In this document: positions 7,270-15,312 of the stretch, in pieces
How positions within the stretch are numbered: position 1 is the first letter of the stretch
Layout: each line of letters begins with the position of its first letter
Source of the DNA: Acidimicrobiaceae bacterium
GTDB taxonomy: Bacteria > Actinomycetota > Acidimicrobiia > Acidimicrobiales > RAAP-2
Direction: 5' to 3'
Assembly: GCA_003136415.1 (NCBI GenBank)
Contig: PLEI01000069.1
Location: 30,972-64,094 of the forward strand
Length of the DNA stretch: 33,123 nucleotides
Translations under genes and position numbers: made by a program
The notes under the pieces: model-generated
Databases searched by the model: none
Seen by the model: the letters and a program-made list of their open reading frames with translations, nothing else
What the model was told of the DNA's origin: nothing

Positions 7270-7827
7270 ATGGCCCAGACATTTGACGGCATCGACGACG
7301 CGCTGGGCGCATGGCTCGAAGTTCAACCTCTGTTCTGCGTTGCCACGGCACCACTATCCGACGAAGGGTCGGTGAATTGTTCACCCAAGGGCAATCGCCA
7401 GGAGTTCGCCGTGCTCAGCGCGACGCGCGTGGCCTACCTCGACCAGACCGGCTCGGGCGTTGAGACCATCGCCCATCTTGGCGAAAATGGGCGTATCGTC
7501 ATCTTGTTCTTCGCCGTCTCGGGTCCCCCGCGCATCGTCCGGCTCCACGGACGCGGTGTCGTGGTCGAACGCGACGCACCCGACTTCGAGGAGTTGAGCA
7601 CGTACTTCCCCACCGCGCACGAGGTAGGAGTGCGTTCGATCATCGTCGTCGACCTCACGCGGGTGTCGGATTCGTGTGGGTACGGTGTTCCGCTGCTCAG
7701 TTTCGACGAGCACCGGCCCACCATGGATCAGTGGTCGAGACGCAAGGGTGATGCCGGTATCCGCGACTACTGGCGCGAGAAGAATCTGGCGAGCATCGAT
7801 GGCCTCGAGGGTCTGGTCCTCGATTGA
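7270..7827 (+). CDS. Pyridoxamine 5'-phosphate oxidase-like flavin-binding protein
   Basis: The 185-residue product fits the split-barrel FMN-binding fold of the pyridoxamine-phosphate-oxidase-like superfamily: an early FCVATAPLSDEGSVNCSPKG strand-turn, then RVAYLDQTGSGVETIAHLGE, GRIVILFFAVSGPPRIVRLH, GRGVV, and the C-terminal YWREKNLASIDGL. Proteins of this subgroup are common in Actinobacteria and few have known substrates; some bind FMN, F420 or haem. It is unlikely to be a true PNP oxidase (PdxH), because the length and C-terminus differ. It sits between the molybdate-sensor gene and moaA, 11 bp from the convergent moaA stop, but nothing ties it to Moco synthesis. GTG 7267 is an alternative start. 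Confidence 0.75.
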   Translation: MAQTFDGIDDALGAWLEVQPLFCVATAPLSDEGSVNCSPKGNRQEFAVLSATRVAYLDQTGSGVETIAHLGENGRIVILFFAVSGPPRIVRLHGRGVVVERDAPDFEELSTYFPTAHEVGVRSIIVVDLTRVSDSCGYGVPLLSFDEHRPTMDQWSRRKGDAGIRDYWREKNLASIDGLEGLVLD

Positions 7828-7838
7828 CGCCTCGGCTC

Positions 7839-8948
7839 TCAGCCGCCAATCATCGACATCGAGCGGCGCGGGGCCAGGAAGTTCACTTCGTTGATGGCGT
7901 GACCAGGGAACTTCGACCACACCGCGCGCCGCAACAACGTCACGATCTCCTCGTCGCGGCCACCACCGCGCACGACGTCGCGCACGCTCATCTCGTCGTC
8001 GGAGAAGAGGCAATTACGCACCGAGCCCTCCGCCGTCAGCCGCAATCGATTGCACGTGCCACAGAACGGCTCGGTCACCGAGGAAATCAGCCCGATCTCA
8101 CCCGTCGCGTCCACGAAGCCGAAGCGCTCGGCCGGAGCGATACGCGACGGATCGTCCAGGGGAGTCAGGGGCCAGCGGGCGTTGATGGTTTCAAAGACTT
8201 CGCGTCCCGGCACCAGTTGGTCGCGGTCCCACTGTCCCTGGGCGTCGAGGGGCATGAACTCAATAAAGCGCACGAGGCGCCCGCTGTCGCGTGCGAAGGC
8301 CGCGAAGTCCAAAATCTCGTCGTCGTTGCGTCCGCGCAGTAGCACCACGTTCACCTTGAGGGGAGTGAGCCCCGCGGCTTCGGCGGCGACCATCGCGTCC
8401 AGCACCGTGGCCAGGTGGCCGCGTCGGCGAATCTCGCCAAATCGATCGGGACGCAGAGAGTCGCAACTGATATTGACTCGCGCCAGACCCGCGGCCCTCA
8501 ATGCCTCGGCGTGGGCTGCGAGATGCACACCATTGGTGGTCATGGCGATATCGTCAAAACCCACCTCGGCAATCATTGCGACCAGGTCGACGAGTCCTTT
8601 TCGCACCAGGGGTTCACCACCGGTGAGGCGCACCGAAGTAACCCCCAGGCCGCGCGCCACGCGCGCCACGCGCGCGATTTCCTCGAAGCTCAAGAGATCC
8701 TCGCGCGCCAAGAAGGTCATGCCGTCTTCGGGCATGCAGTACACGCAGCGCAGGTTGCATCGGTCGGTCACCGAGATGCGAAGGTCGCTGTGCACCCGCC
8801 CGTACGCGTCAATGAGCGGTCCCGTCACGGGCATTGCCTGGGTGCGCGGGTACTCACCCACGACGGGCTTCACTGACAGACGCACGGCGCTGCGCACGGC
8901 GAGTGGAACTCCGTCCGAAGTTGCGGCGTCGCTGCAGTCACTCGTCAC
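7839..8948 (-). CDS. moaA: GTP 3',8-cyclase, MoaA (radical SAM)
   Basis: MoaA carries out the first Moco step, radical cyclisation of GTP to 3',8-cH2GTP. The product (369 aa from GTG 8948) has the radical SAM cluster CNLRCVYC (Cys64, 68 and 71), the SAM-binding TGGEPLVRKGL, MTTNGVHL, VRFIEFMPLD, and a second C-terminal cluster motif FCGTCNRLRLTAEGSVRNC. It ends in Gly-Gly, as active MoaA proteins do; that tail is needed for catalysis. The first 38 residues have no counterpart in the family, so the true start may be ATG 8834; neither start has a strong ribosome site. It is divergent from moaC2-mobA across 118 bp. Confidence 0.94.
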   Translation of the reverse strand: MTSDCSDAATSDGVPLAVRSAVRLSVKPVVGEYPRTQAMPVTGPLIDAYGRVHSDLRISVTDRCNLRCVYCMPEDGMTFLAREDLLSFEEIARVARVARGLGVTSVRLTGGEPLVRKGLVDLVAMIAEVGFDDIAMTTNGVHLAAHAEALRAAGLARVNISCDSLRPDRFGEIRRRGHLATVLDAMVAAEAAGLTPLKVNVVLLRGRNDDEILDFAAFARDSGRLVRFIEFMPLDAQGQWDRDQLVPGREVFETINARWPLTPLDDPSRIAPAERFGFVDATGEIGLISSVTEPFCGTCNRLRLTAEGSVRNCLFSDDEMSVRDVVRGGGRDEEIVTLLRRAVWSKFPGHAINEVNFLAPRRSMSMIGG

Positions 8949-9066
8949 GGCTGAAGCCTAACGGTGACTCCTCGGGATCCCTCTGCGCCGCCATCGAACC
9001 ACCCCACGAGTAACATCCCCTTGAGCGGCGCCGGTCGTGCGCCACCAGAGGCCGAAGGGTGCCGAG

Positions 9067-9549
9067 ATGAGTGAGCAGTCTTTCTCTCACGTCGACGGCG
9101 ACGGGAAGCTCCTGATGGTGGACGTCGGCCACAAAACGCCATCGCGTCGCGTCGCCGAAGCGCACTGCGTGGTGGTCACCGCACTCGATATCAACTCCTT
9201 GCCGGTCTCATCACAGGGCTTCGAGCCCGTCGTGGCGGCGCGCCTCGCGGGCATTCACGCAGCCAAGAACACGTCTCAACTGATTCCGCTGTGCCACCCC
9301 CTCTCGCTGCAGAACATCAGTGTCGAAGTGCTCGCACACTCGCGTGGCGCCGAGGTGCGCTCTACGGTCGTCACCGTCGATCGCACCGGCGTGGAAATGG
9401 AGGCTCTCACCGCCTGCTCCTTCGCCGCGCTCAGCTTGCTCAACTCACTCCTGGTCCTCGATCCACGAGCGAGCATCGAGGACGCCGAGGTCGTGTCCAA
9501 GAGCGGCGGAGCTTCGGGCGATTGGGTTCGACGCGGCGATGACTACTGA
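9067..9549 (+). CDS. moaC: MoaC paralogue (MoaC2), keeps the CHPL / GVEMEAL / KSGG half of the active site
   Basis: The 160-residue product aligns end to end with E. coli MoaC. It keeps LIPLCHPL (Cys76, His77), TGVEMEALTA (the two glutamates, here 110 and 112) and the C-terminal KSGGASGDW (Lys145, equal to Lys147). It lacks the KGDV lysine (GFEP at 51-54 instead) and the YDMCKAV motif, replaced by LNSLLVL, so Asp128 and Lys131 are gone (Asn126 and Leu129). Those three residues are needed by known MoaC enzymes, and all three are present in MoaC1 at 838-1305. The start ATG 9067 follows GAAGGG by seven bases. It overlaps mobA by 11 bp, so the two are co-transcribed. Confidence 0.88.
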   Translation: MSEQSFSHVDGDGKLLMVDVGHKTPSRRVAEAHCVVVTALDINSLPVSSQGFEPVVAARLAGIHAAKNTSQLIPLCHPLSLQNISVEVLAHSRGAEVRSTVVTVDRTGVEMEALTACSFAALSLLNSLLVLDPRASIEDAEVVSKSGGASGDWVRRGDDY

Positions 9550-10138
9550 GGACCTCGCTCCACGTACCGACGTCGCGGCGCTGCTACTCACCGGTGGGTT
9601 GAGTCGACGGATGGGACGCGACAAGATTCAACTGATGGCCGAAGGCCACACGCTCGCCCAGCGCACCGGCCAAATCCTCTCGCGCGTCGTTGCAACAGCG
9701 TTCGAGGTCGGCCCGGGAACGTCGGGACTGCCCGCGATCCACGAGACGACGCTCGGCCAGGGGCCGCTCGTCGCCATCGTCGCCGGCCGCCGCGCGTTGG
9801 TGGACTGCGCCTATCGCGGTGACGCTCTCGTCGTCGCGAGCGACCTACCCTTCGTCACCGATGGCTTACTTCGATATCTCGCCGATGTCGAGGCGACGTT
9901 TTCGGTGGTCCCCGTCGTCGAGGGGCGTCCCCAACCGCTCTGTGCTCGGTGGTCGGGTCGGGATCTCGACGCCGCCGCGCGCTGGGTCAGCGGCGGAGAG
10001 AGATCGCTTCGTCGATTGCTCGATGAACCCGACGTCACGTGGTTGGACGAGTCGCACTGGGGCCACGTCGCCTCGGCGCACGCCTTCGACGACGTGGATA
10101 CGCCCGAGGACCTGGAACGACTCGGCTTGAACTTCTAG
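9539..10138 (+). CDS. mobA: Molybdenum cofactor guanylyltransferase, MobA
   Basis: MobA attaches GMP to molybdopterin to form the guanine dinucleotide cofactor used by the DMSO-reductase family, which includes the FdhF-like enzyme nearby. The 199-residue product shows the nucleotidyltransferase signature ALLLTGGLSRRMGRDK at residues 14-29, VASDLPFVTDGLLRYL with the metal-binding Asp, PVVEGRPQPLCARWSG, and a terminal AFDDVDTPEDLERLGL. Start ATG 9539 lies inside the end of moaC2. Its TAG stop shares the bases CTAG with the convergent DUF6457 gene. Length is normal. Confidence 0.9.
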   Translation: MTTEDLAPRTDVAALLLTGGLSRRMGRDKIQLMAEGHTLAQRTGQILSRVVATAFEVGPGTSGLPAIHETTLGQGPLVAIVAGRRALVDCAYRGDALVVASDLPFVTDGLLRYLADVEATFSVVPVVEGRPQPLCARWSGRDLDAAARWVSGGERSLRRLLDEPDVTWLDESHWGHVASAHAFDDVDTPEDLERLGLNF

Positions 10139-10359
10139 GACTCGCCGGCGAACTCCAGGCGACGAGCGCATTCGAGCGCCGCCGCGGGATGAAGGCCCGC
10201 GCGCGCGGCGAGCCAGCACGCCACCGGGGCGGCGGTGCGCTCGGAGGAATGGGCGGCCTCGCCCGCGAGAGCGAGGATCGTCGCCACATCCTCATCGCTC
10301 GGCGCTTCGACGCCCAGTTGTGTTGAGAAGGCCAAGATCCATTCTTTCGACGTGGTCAT
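10135..10359 (-). CDS. Small DUF6457-type protein
   Basis: This 74-residue, mainly helical protein (begins MTTSKEWILAFSTQLGVEAP, then EDVATILALAGEAAHSSERT and APVACWLAARAGLHPA) resembles the small actinobacterial DUF6457 domain, which is found alone or fused to MobA-like nucleotidyltransferases. Its place back to back with mobA fits that association. The AAHSSERTAAPVACWLAARAG core is the most characteristic part. No catalytic motif is visible; a role as a helper of molybdopterin nucleotide transfer or of the FdhD/FdhF pair is only a guess. The family name comes from memory of the pattern, not from a search. Confidence 0.68.
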   Translation of the reverse strand: MTTSKEWILAFSTQLGVEAPSDEDVATILALAGEAAHSSERTAAPVACWLAARAGLHPAAALECARRLEFAGES

Positions 10360-10476
10360 GGGGGCATGTTACCGAGTCGACGCGCCAACGCGATGATCAT
10401 CGGTCGATAGGCTGAGCGACGCGTCCGCGTGGCCTCGGCGCGCCCGTCGCGCCCTCGGGCGCCCAAAGGAGAAGTC

Positions 10477-11319
10477 GTGAGTCGCTCTGCACCCCAACGA
10501 CGAGTATGGCGAGTAACGGTGGGCGACGCCCCCGTGTCGCGCCGAGATTCGCTCGCCGGCGAAGAGCCCCTCGAGATCCGCGTACAGGGCCGCTCGCTCG
10601 CCGTCACCATGAGGACTCCGGGCGACGATTTCGATCTGGCCGCCGGCTTCCTGGTGAGCGAAGGAGTCGTGTCACGTCGCGAGGAGCTCACAGCGATGCG
10701 CTACTGCGCCGGTGCGGGTGACGACGGCGTCAACCGCTACAACGTGCTCGACCTCTCACTCGCCGAAGGCGTCGCCGCTCCCGACGACAGCGTCGCGCGC
10801 GCGTTTTTCACCACCAGCTCATGCGGTCTGTGTGGCAAGACGTCCATCGACGCGGTGCGCACGCGCTCTAGCTTCGCCCTGCACGATGATCACTTCAGTG
10901 TTGCCCCCGACACCGTCGTATCGCTGCCGCAGCGGCTTCGCGAGGCGCAGGCGGTCTTTGACAAGACGGGCGGACTTCACGGGGCCGCTCTCTTCGACCT
11001 CGCCAGCGAGGAGATCCTCGTGGTGCGCGAAGACGTGGGGCGCCACAACGCCGTCGACAAAGTCATGGGATGGGCCCTTCGCGAAGGGCGCCTCCCCTTG
11101 CGCGGCACCGTGTTGATCGTCTCGGGCCGCGCGTCATTCGAGCTGGTACAGAAGGCCGCGATGGCCGGCGTGGCGATGCTGTGCGCCGTGTCGGCCCCCT
11201 CCTCATTGGCGGCGGACCTAGCCGATGAGTTGGGGATGACGCTGGTCGGCTTCGTGCGCGATCCAACTTTTGTCATCTACACCCACCACGAGCGGCTGGC
11301 GCCGGGCACTATGGCCTAG
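10477..11319 (+). CDS. fdhD: Formate dehydrogenase accessory sulfurtransferase, FdhD
   Basis: FdhD passes sulfur from a cysteine desulfurase to the molybdenum centre of formate dehydrogenase-type enzymes. The 280-residue product has EEPLEIRVQGRSLAVTMRTP, GDDFDLAAGFLVSEGVV, the catalytic SSCGLCGKTSID (Cys116, Cys119), KTGGLHGAALFD, REDVGRHNAVDKVMG and VSGRASFELVQKAAMAGV. The start is GTG 10477, set by a strong AAAGGAG five bases upstream. An in-frame upstream stretch from 10429 lacks homology. It converges on its probable client, the FdhF-like gene, and overlaps its 3' end by 11 bp. Confidence 0.93.
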   Translation: MSRSAPQRRVWRVTVGDAPVSRRDSLAGEEPLEIRVQGRSLAVTMRTPGDDFDLAAGFLVSEGVVSRREELTAMRYCAGAGDDGVNRYNVLDLSLAEGVAAPDDSVARAFFTTSSCGLCGKTSIDAVRTRSSFALHDDHFSVAPDTVVSLPQRLREAQAVFDKTGGLHGAALFDLASEEILVVREDVGRHNAVDKVMGWALREGRLPLRGTVLIVSGRASFELVQKAAMAGVAMLCAVSAPSSLAADLADELGMTLVGFVRDPTFVIYTHHERLAPGTMA

Positions 11320-13591
11320 GGCCTGCTCGCTCGAGTCGCACGACCAGTGATTTCGACGTGGGTGTGTTGCTCTCGAGGGCGGTCGAGTCCAGGGGCACGA
11401 GCACGTTCGCTTCGGGAAAGTACGTCGCCGCGCAACCCCGCGGCGTGGAATACGACACGCAGCGCAGTCCCGCGAGTCGCCGCTCCTCACCCGCCCAGAC
11501 GCTCACGAGATCGACCACGTCACCGTCGGCGAGTGAACGCTCGGCCAAATCCTCGGCGTTGACGAAGACCACGTGTCGCCCGCCCGTGATGCCGCGGTAA
11601 CGGTCGTCAAGTCCGTAGACGGTGGTGTTGAACTGATCGTGTGAGCGCATGGTCTGCAACAGGAGATAGCCCTCGGGCACTGCGGGCGCGTCCGGGAGAT
11701 TCACCGTGAACCGAGCCTTACCCGTCGCGGTACGAAAGACGCGCCCGTCGTAGGGGCCGCGCGGCAGCATGAAGCCGCCCGGCTTCGCTACCCGGCTTTC
11801 GAAGTCGTCGAAGCCGTCGACGACGTGCGAGATGTGACCGCGGACCACGCGGTAGTCACTAGCCATCTCGGCCCAACCCATCTCGTCGCCGAATAGCGCT
11901 CGACCCAACGAACACACGATGGCGACCTCGCTTCGTAACTCACTCGATCCGGGAGCCAGATTGCCCCGAGAGAGTTGGACCATGCTCATGGAGTCCTCCA
12001 CGGTGACGAATTGCTCGCCCGCAGCTTGCACGTCACGCTCAGTGCGTCCGAGGCACGGCAGTAACAACGCCTCGGTGCCGTGGTGCAGATGCGAGCGGTT
12101 GAGTTTGGTCGCCACGTGCACGGTCAGCGCGCACTTCTCCATGGCGGCCGCGGTGAGGGCGGTGTCCGGCGTGGCGGCGACGAAGTTGCCCCCGAGCGCG
12201 AAGAATACGTCGATGTTCCCGTCGCGCAAGGCGCGAATCGTGTCGACCGTGTCAAAACCGTGTTGGCGCGGTGGCTCGAAGTCGAACTCGTCACGGAGCC
12301 GGTCCAAGAAGTCGTCGGGCATCTTCTCCCAGATTCCCATGGTGCGGTCACCCTGAACGTTGGAGTGTCCGCGGATTGGTGAAGGGCCGGCCCCCGGTCG
12401 GCCGATATTGCCGCGCAGCAACAAGAAGTTGACGATCTCGCGGATCGTGGCCACCGCGTTGCGGTGTTGGGTGATGCCCATGGCCCAGCACACGACGACG
12501 CTGCGGGCCGCGACGACGTCATCGGCGAACGCTTCGATATCGGCGCGCGCGATGCCGCTGAGCGCTTCAATGTTCGACCACTCGGTGTCGCGCCACTGCA
12601 CCATCACCTCCTCGAGGCCGTCGCAGTACGCCGCAATGAAGTCGAGATCGAAGACGGAACCGGGTTGCGCGTCTTCACGCTCGAGCAGCGCCTTGTTGAC
12701 ACCGCTGAACAGCGCCAAGTCACCGCTCAAACGCACCGGCACGAACCGGTCGGTGAGCGTGGTGCCCTCGCCGACAATCCCGCGCAACTTCTGAGGATTC
12801 TTAAAGCGCATCAGTCCGGCTTCGGGTAGGGGATTCACCGTCACGATGCGCGCTCCGCGCCGCTTCGCGCTCTCGAGGGCGGAGAGCATTCGCGGATGAT
12901 TCGTTCCGGGATTCTGACCCACGATGACGATCAATTCCGCGTGGTCGGTGATGTCCTCGAGACTGACCACGCCCTTGCCGACGCCGATGGTCTCGTTCAA
13001 CGCCGATCCACTCGACTCGTGGCACATATTCGAACAGTCCGGAAGATTGTTCGTCCCGAGCCGACGGGCCAGTAACTGGTATACGAAGGCGGCCTCGTTA
13101 CTCGCGCGGCCGCTGGTGTAGAACGCGGCGCGATGGGGCGAGTCCATGACGGCCAATCGGTCGGCCGTCAGGCGAATCGCGGCGTCCCAGGAGATGGGCG
13201 CGTAGCGCTCGGCGCCCGCAGCGAGATACATCGGCTCGGTCAGTCGTCCCTCGAGCTCGAGTTCGTGGTCGCTCATCTCGCGCAGCTGACCAATGGTGTG
13301 GGTGGCGAAGAAAGCCCGGTCGACGCGTGAACGCGTGGCCTCCCACGCAGCGGCTCTCGCTCCGTTCTCGCAGAATTCAAAGTGGCTCCGCTCGCCGGGC
13401 GCCGGATCGGGCCACGCACAACCGGGGCAGTCAAAGCCCCCCACTTGGTTGATCTTGCGCAGCGTCGACGCGCTGCGCGCGACTCCCATTTCCTCGAAGG
13501 CGTCTTTCATGGCGTGGCGCACTCCGGGAATGCCGACCGACGTGGTCTTGGGTGCGCTCACGTGGAGTTGCTCGTCGGACTCGTTCGCCAC
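11309..13591 (-). CDS. FdhF/YdeP-family molybdopterin oxidoreductase
   Basis: The 760-residue product matches the YdeP-like branch of the DMSO-reductase superfamily, bis-MGD enzymes related to formate dehydrogenase alpha subunit. Seen: GFDCPGCAWPDP (Cys55, Cys58) with FCENGA (Cys74); FYTSGRASNEAAFVYQLLAR; NNLPDCSNMCHESSG, where Cys190-His191 is in the place of the Cys/Sec-His pair of formate dehydrogenases; VGQNPGTNHPRML; NIGRPGAGPSPIRGHSNVQG; and a C-terminal cofactor-binding domain with LLLQTMRSHDQFNTTVYGLD. No in-frame TGA suggests selenocysteine. Substrate is unknown for this branch; E. coli YdeP has been linked to acid resistance, and formate activity should not be assumed. The start is GTG 13591, after GGAGG at five bases. 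fdhD converges on it. Confidence 0.88.
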   Translation of the reverse strand: MANESDEQLHVSAPKTTSVGIPGVRHAMKDAFEEMGVARSASTLRKINQVGGFDCPGCAWPDPAPGERSHFEFCENGARAAAWEATRSRVDRAFFATHTIGQLREMSDHELELEGRLTEPMYLAAGAERYAPISWDAAIRLTADRLAVMDSPHRAAFYTSGRASNEAAFVYQLLARRLGTNNLPDCSNMCHESSGSALNETIGVGKGVVSLEDITDHAELIVIVGQNPGTNHPRMLSALESAKRRGARIVTVNPLPEAGLMRFKNPQKLRGIVGEGTTLTDRFVPVRLSGDLALFSGVNKALLEREDAQPGSVFDLDFIAAYCDGLEEVMVQWRDTEWSNIEALSGIARADIEAFADDVVAARSVVVCWAMGITQHRNAVATIREIVNFLLLRGNIGRPGAGPSPIRGHSNVQGDRTMGIWEKMPDDFLDRLRDEFDFEPPRQHGFDTVDTIRALRDGNIDVFFALGGNFVAATPDTALTAAAMEKCALTVHVATKLNRSHLHHGTEALLLPCLGRTERDVQAAGEQFVTVEDSMSMVQLSRGNLAPGSSELRSEVAIVCSLGRALFGDEMGWAEMASDYRVVRGHISHVVDGFDDFESRVAKPGGFMLPRGPYDGRVFRTATGKARFTVNLPDAPAVPEGYLLLQTMRSHDQFNTTVYGLDDRYRGITGGRHVVFVNAEDLAERSLADGDVVDLVSVWAGEERRLAGLRCVSYSTPRGCAATYFPEANVLVPLDSTALESNTPTSKSLVVRLERAGPRP

Positions 13592-14296
13592 TCAGCCCTC
13601 CTGCGCTTTCCTGCGTCGGTCTGCCACACGCGCGACGCAACACGTGGGCCCATCATATGTTGTGAAACCGGATGTCTTCCCTCGAGTATCCCCGCGTTCG
13701 CCACATCACGCAGACGAGAACTGCGCGTGTCGCCACCACGACAACCCGCCACCACCAGGCTCACCGTACCGGCGAGCGCCGTGACGATGAGAACCGCCCG
13801 GAGGCGCGCCGGCGTAGTAGACAACCCCAGAGCACTCACCAGCACCGCCATTGACCACGATCCGACCGAGACTCCGGCCGCCTCGCGCTCGCGCACGAGT
13901 CGAATCAACTGTGGCAATCGGGTGAACGAGCTAGCACCGCCTACACCAATGACCGTACCCGACCAACCCCACCAGAGGGCGGGACCCGCACAGCACAGGC
14001 TCACGAGAACTAGCGAGCGAACCCCGACGTGGCAGCGAACCCGTGGTCGCAGTCGATACAAAATCAACAGCTGCAGCGGTAATGCGAACAGGCTTCCCGC
14101 GACGATCTCCCACGATCCCACCGTGATTCCGTAAACAATCCAGAAACACGCGAGGAGCACGAAGAGCACCCACGGTGGCGACGGAGACGCCGTGCACTCC
14201 CGCACGAGTGATGCGCCAGTACTGGGCGTACGCGCCCGCGGTCCCGAGTACGACAGCGAGTCAGCCAATCCCCGTCGAGAATTCGGTGAAACTCAC
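13558..14296 (-). pseudogene. Decayed PQ-loop/SWEET-type membrane transporter gene
   Basis: The gene appears to begin with GTG 14296, whose GTGA overlaps the dppF stop. This frame gives VSFTEFSTGIG, then a TGA at 14263-14261, then LAVVLGTAGAYAQYWRITRA and GVHGVSVAT. The TGA replaces what would naturally be a Trp codon. After VSVAT one extra base at about 14173 moves the frame, and WVLFVLLACFWIVYGITVGS follows, then PLQLLILYRL and a second PQ-loop, RLPQLIRLVREREAAGVSVG. Further decay is possible near 13811-13828, where another frame reads GVVYYAG. The open reading frame from 14268 to 13558 is therefore a chimera of correct and shifted reading. The original protein probably had two PQ-loop repeats and about six membrane segments, as in SWEET-like sugar carriers. 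Sequencing error cannot be excluded. Its end runs into the fdhF-like gene start. Confidence 0.7.
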
Positions 14297-15312
14297 GGTT
14301 CATCTCCGCCCGGGGCGTCCGACATCGTCGGGTCAGTGGGTCGACGCGACGCGACGCGTAACGCCACGTGACACGACACGAAGTGACCATCGGAGGTCTC
14401 GGTGAGCGCGGGGGCCGTTTCACGACACGCGGGCTCCACGAGCGCACATCGAGGCGCGTAGGGACATCCGCGGGTCACCTGGTCCACCTGAACCTGCACG
14501 GCGTCGGACCCCGAAGCTTGTCGCGAACGTTCGTGTTCGGGGTCGGGCACGGGGATGGCGTCAGCGAGAGCCGAGGTATACGGGTGCAGCGGCGTCGAAA
14601 AGACTTGGTCGTAGCGGCCTGTTTCCACCACGCGGCCGAGATACATCACGGCGATGTCGTCACTGATATGGCGCACCATCGAGAGATCGTGGCTGATGAA
14701 GAAGTACGACAACTTGAGTTCGTCCTGAATGCGCACCAGGAGATTAATGATCTCCGCGCGTACCGACACGTCGAGGGCCGACGTCGGCTCATCGAGCACC
14801 AGAATTTGAGGTTCCACGGCCAAGGCGCGCGCAATCGCCACGCGCTGGGCCTGGCCCCCGGAGAGTTCGTGGGGGTAGCGAGAAGCGAAGCGGGCAGTGA
14901 GCCCCACCATGGCCATCAGTTCCGCGATGCGCGCGACGGCGTCATTGGTTTGCAGCGAGTGGACTTTCAAGACCTCGGCGAGGGCCTTCTCGACAGTCAT
15001 GCGCGGATCGAGCGAAGAGAACGGATCCTGGAAGACCAGCTGAATCTTGCGCGCCAATGCGCGACGCGCGCTGTGCTCGTTGGCCTGCACGAGGTGACCA
15101 TTGATCTCGATGGTGCCCGACGAGGGTGCCTCGAGTCCAACGAGCAGCCGGGCCAACGTCGACTTTCCGCATCCGCTCTCGCCCACGATGCCGAGGGTCT
15201 TGCCCTTCTCAAGAGCAATCGAGACGTCGCTGAGGGCGTCGACCTGGGACTGGCCGCGTCGACCGCCGTACACCTTGACGAGGTCATGGGCGCGTAGGAC
15301 GATGTCTACCAC
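14293..15312 (-). CDS. dppF: Oligopeptide/dipeptide-type ABC transporter ATPase (DppF/OppF)
   Basis: The 339-residue ATPase has Walker A GIVGESGCGKSTLARLL, LVFQDPFSSLDPRMTV, signature HELSGGQAQRVAIARAL, Walker B ILVLDEPTSALD and FFISHDLSMVRHI. The C-terminal oligopeptide-transporter extension carries RGCPYAPRCALVEPACRET, with cysteines that in OppF/DppF-type subunits can hold an Fe-S cluster. The start is GTG 15312, nine bases after GGAAGGA; it overlaps the dppD stop by seven bases. The frame is open upstream to 15654, but that part is antisense-like and not ATPase sequence. It is the last intact gene of the operon and its stop overlaps the start of the decayed PQ-loop gene. Confidence 0.9.
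   Translation of the reverse strand: MVDIVLRAHDLVKVYGGRRGQSQVDALSDVSIALEKGKTLGIVGESGCGKSTLARLLVGLEAPSSGTIEINGHLVQANEHSARRALARKIQLVFQDPFSSLDPRMTVEKALAEVLKVHSLQTNDAVARIAELMAMVGLTARFASRYPHELSGGQAQRVAIARALAVEPQILVLDEPTSALDVSVRAEIINLLVRIQDELKLSYFFISHDLSMVRHISDDIAVMYLGRVVETGRYDQVFSTPLHPYTSALADAIPVPDPEHERSRQASGSDAVQVQVDQVTRGCPYAPRCALVEPACRETAPALTETSDGHFVSCHVALRVASRRPTDPTMSDAPGGDEP

Noticed and set aside
8650..8678. Short tandem repeat of the GCGCGCCAC unit
   Set aside because: It lies inside moaA and encodes the RVARVARG helix; it is explained by Arg/Ala/Val codons in a GC-rich genome.
11309..13591. Selenocysteine in the FdhF-like enzyme
   Set aside because: The residue before the conserved His is an ordinary Cys codon and there is no in-frame TGA.
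14261..14263. TGA read as tryptophan (changed genetic code) in the PQ-loop gene
   Set aside because: TGA ends many other genes here (for example mog, moaC2, moeA, the FAD enzyme), and a frameshift lies close by, so gene decay or sequence error is simpler.
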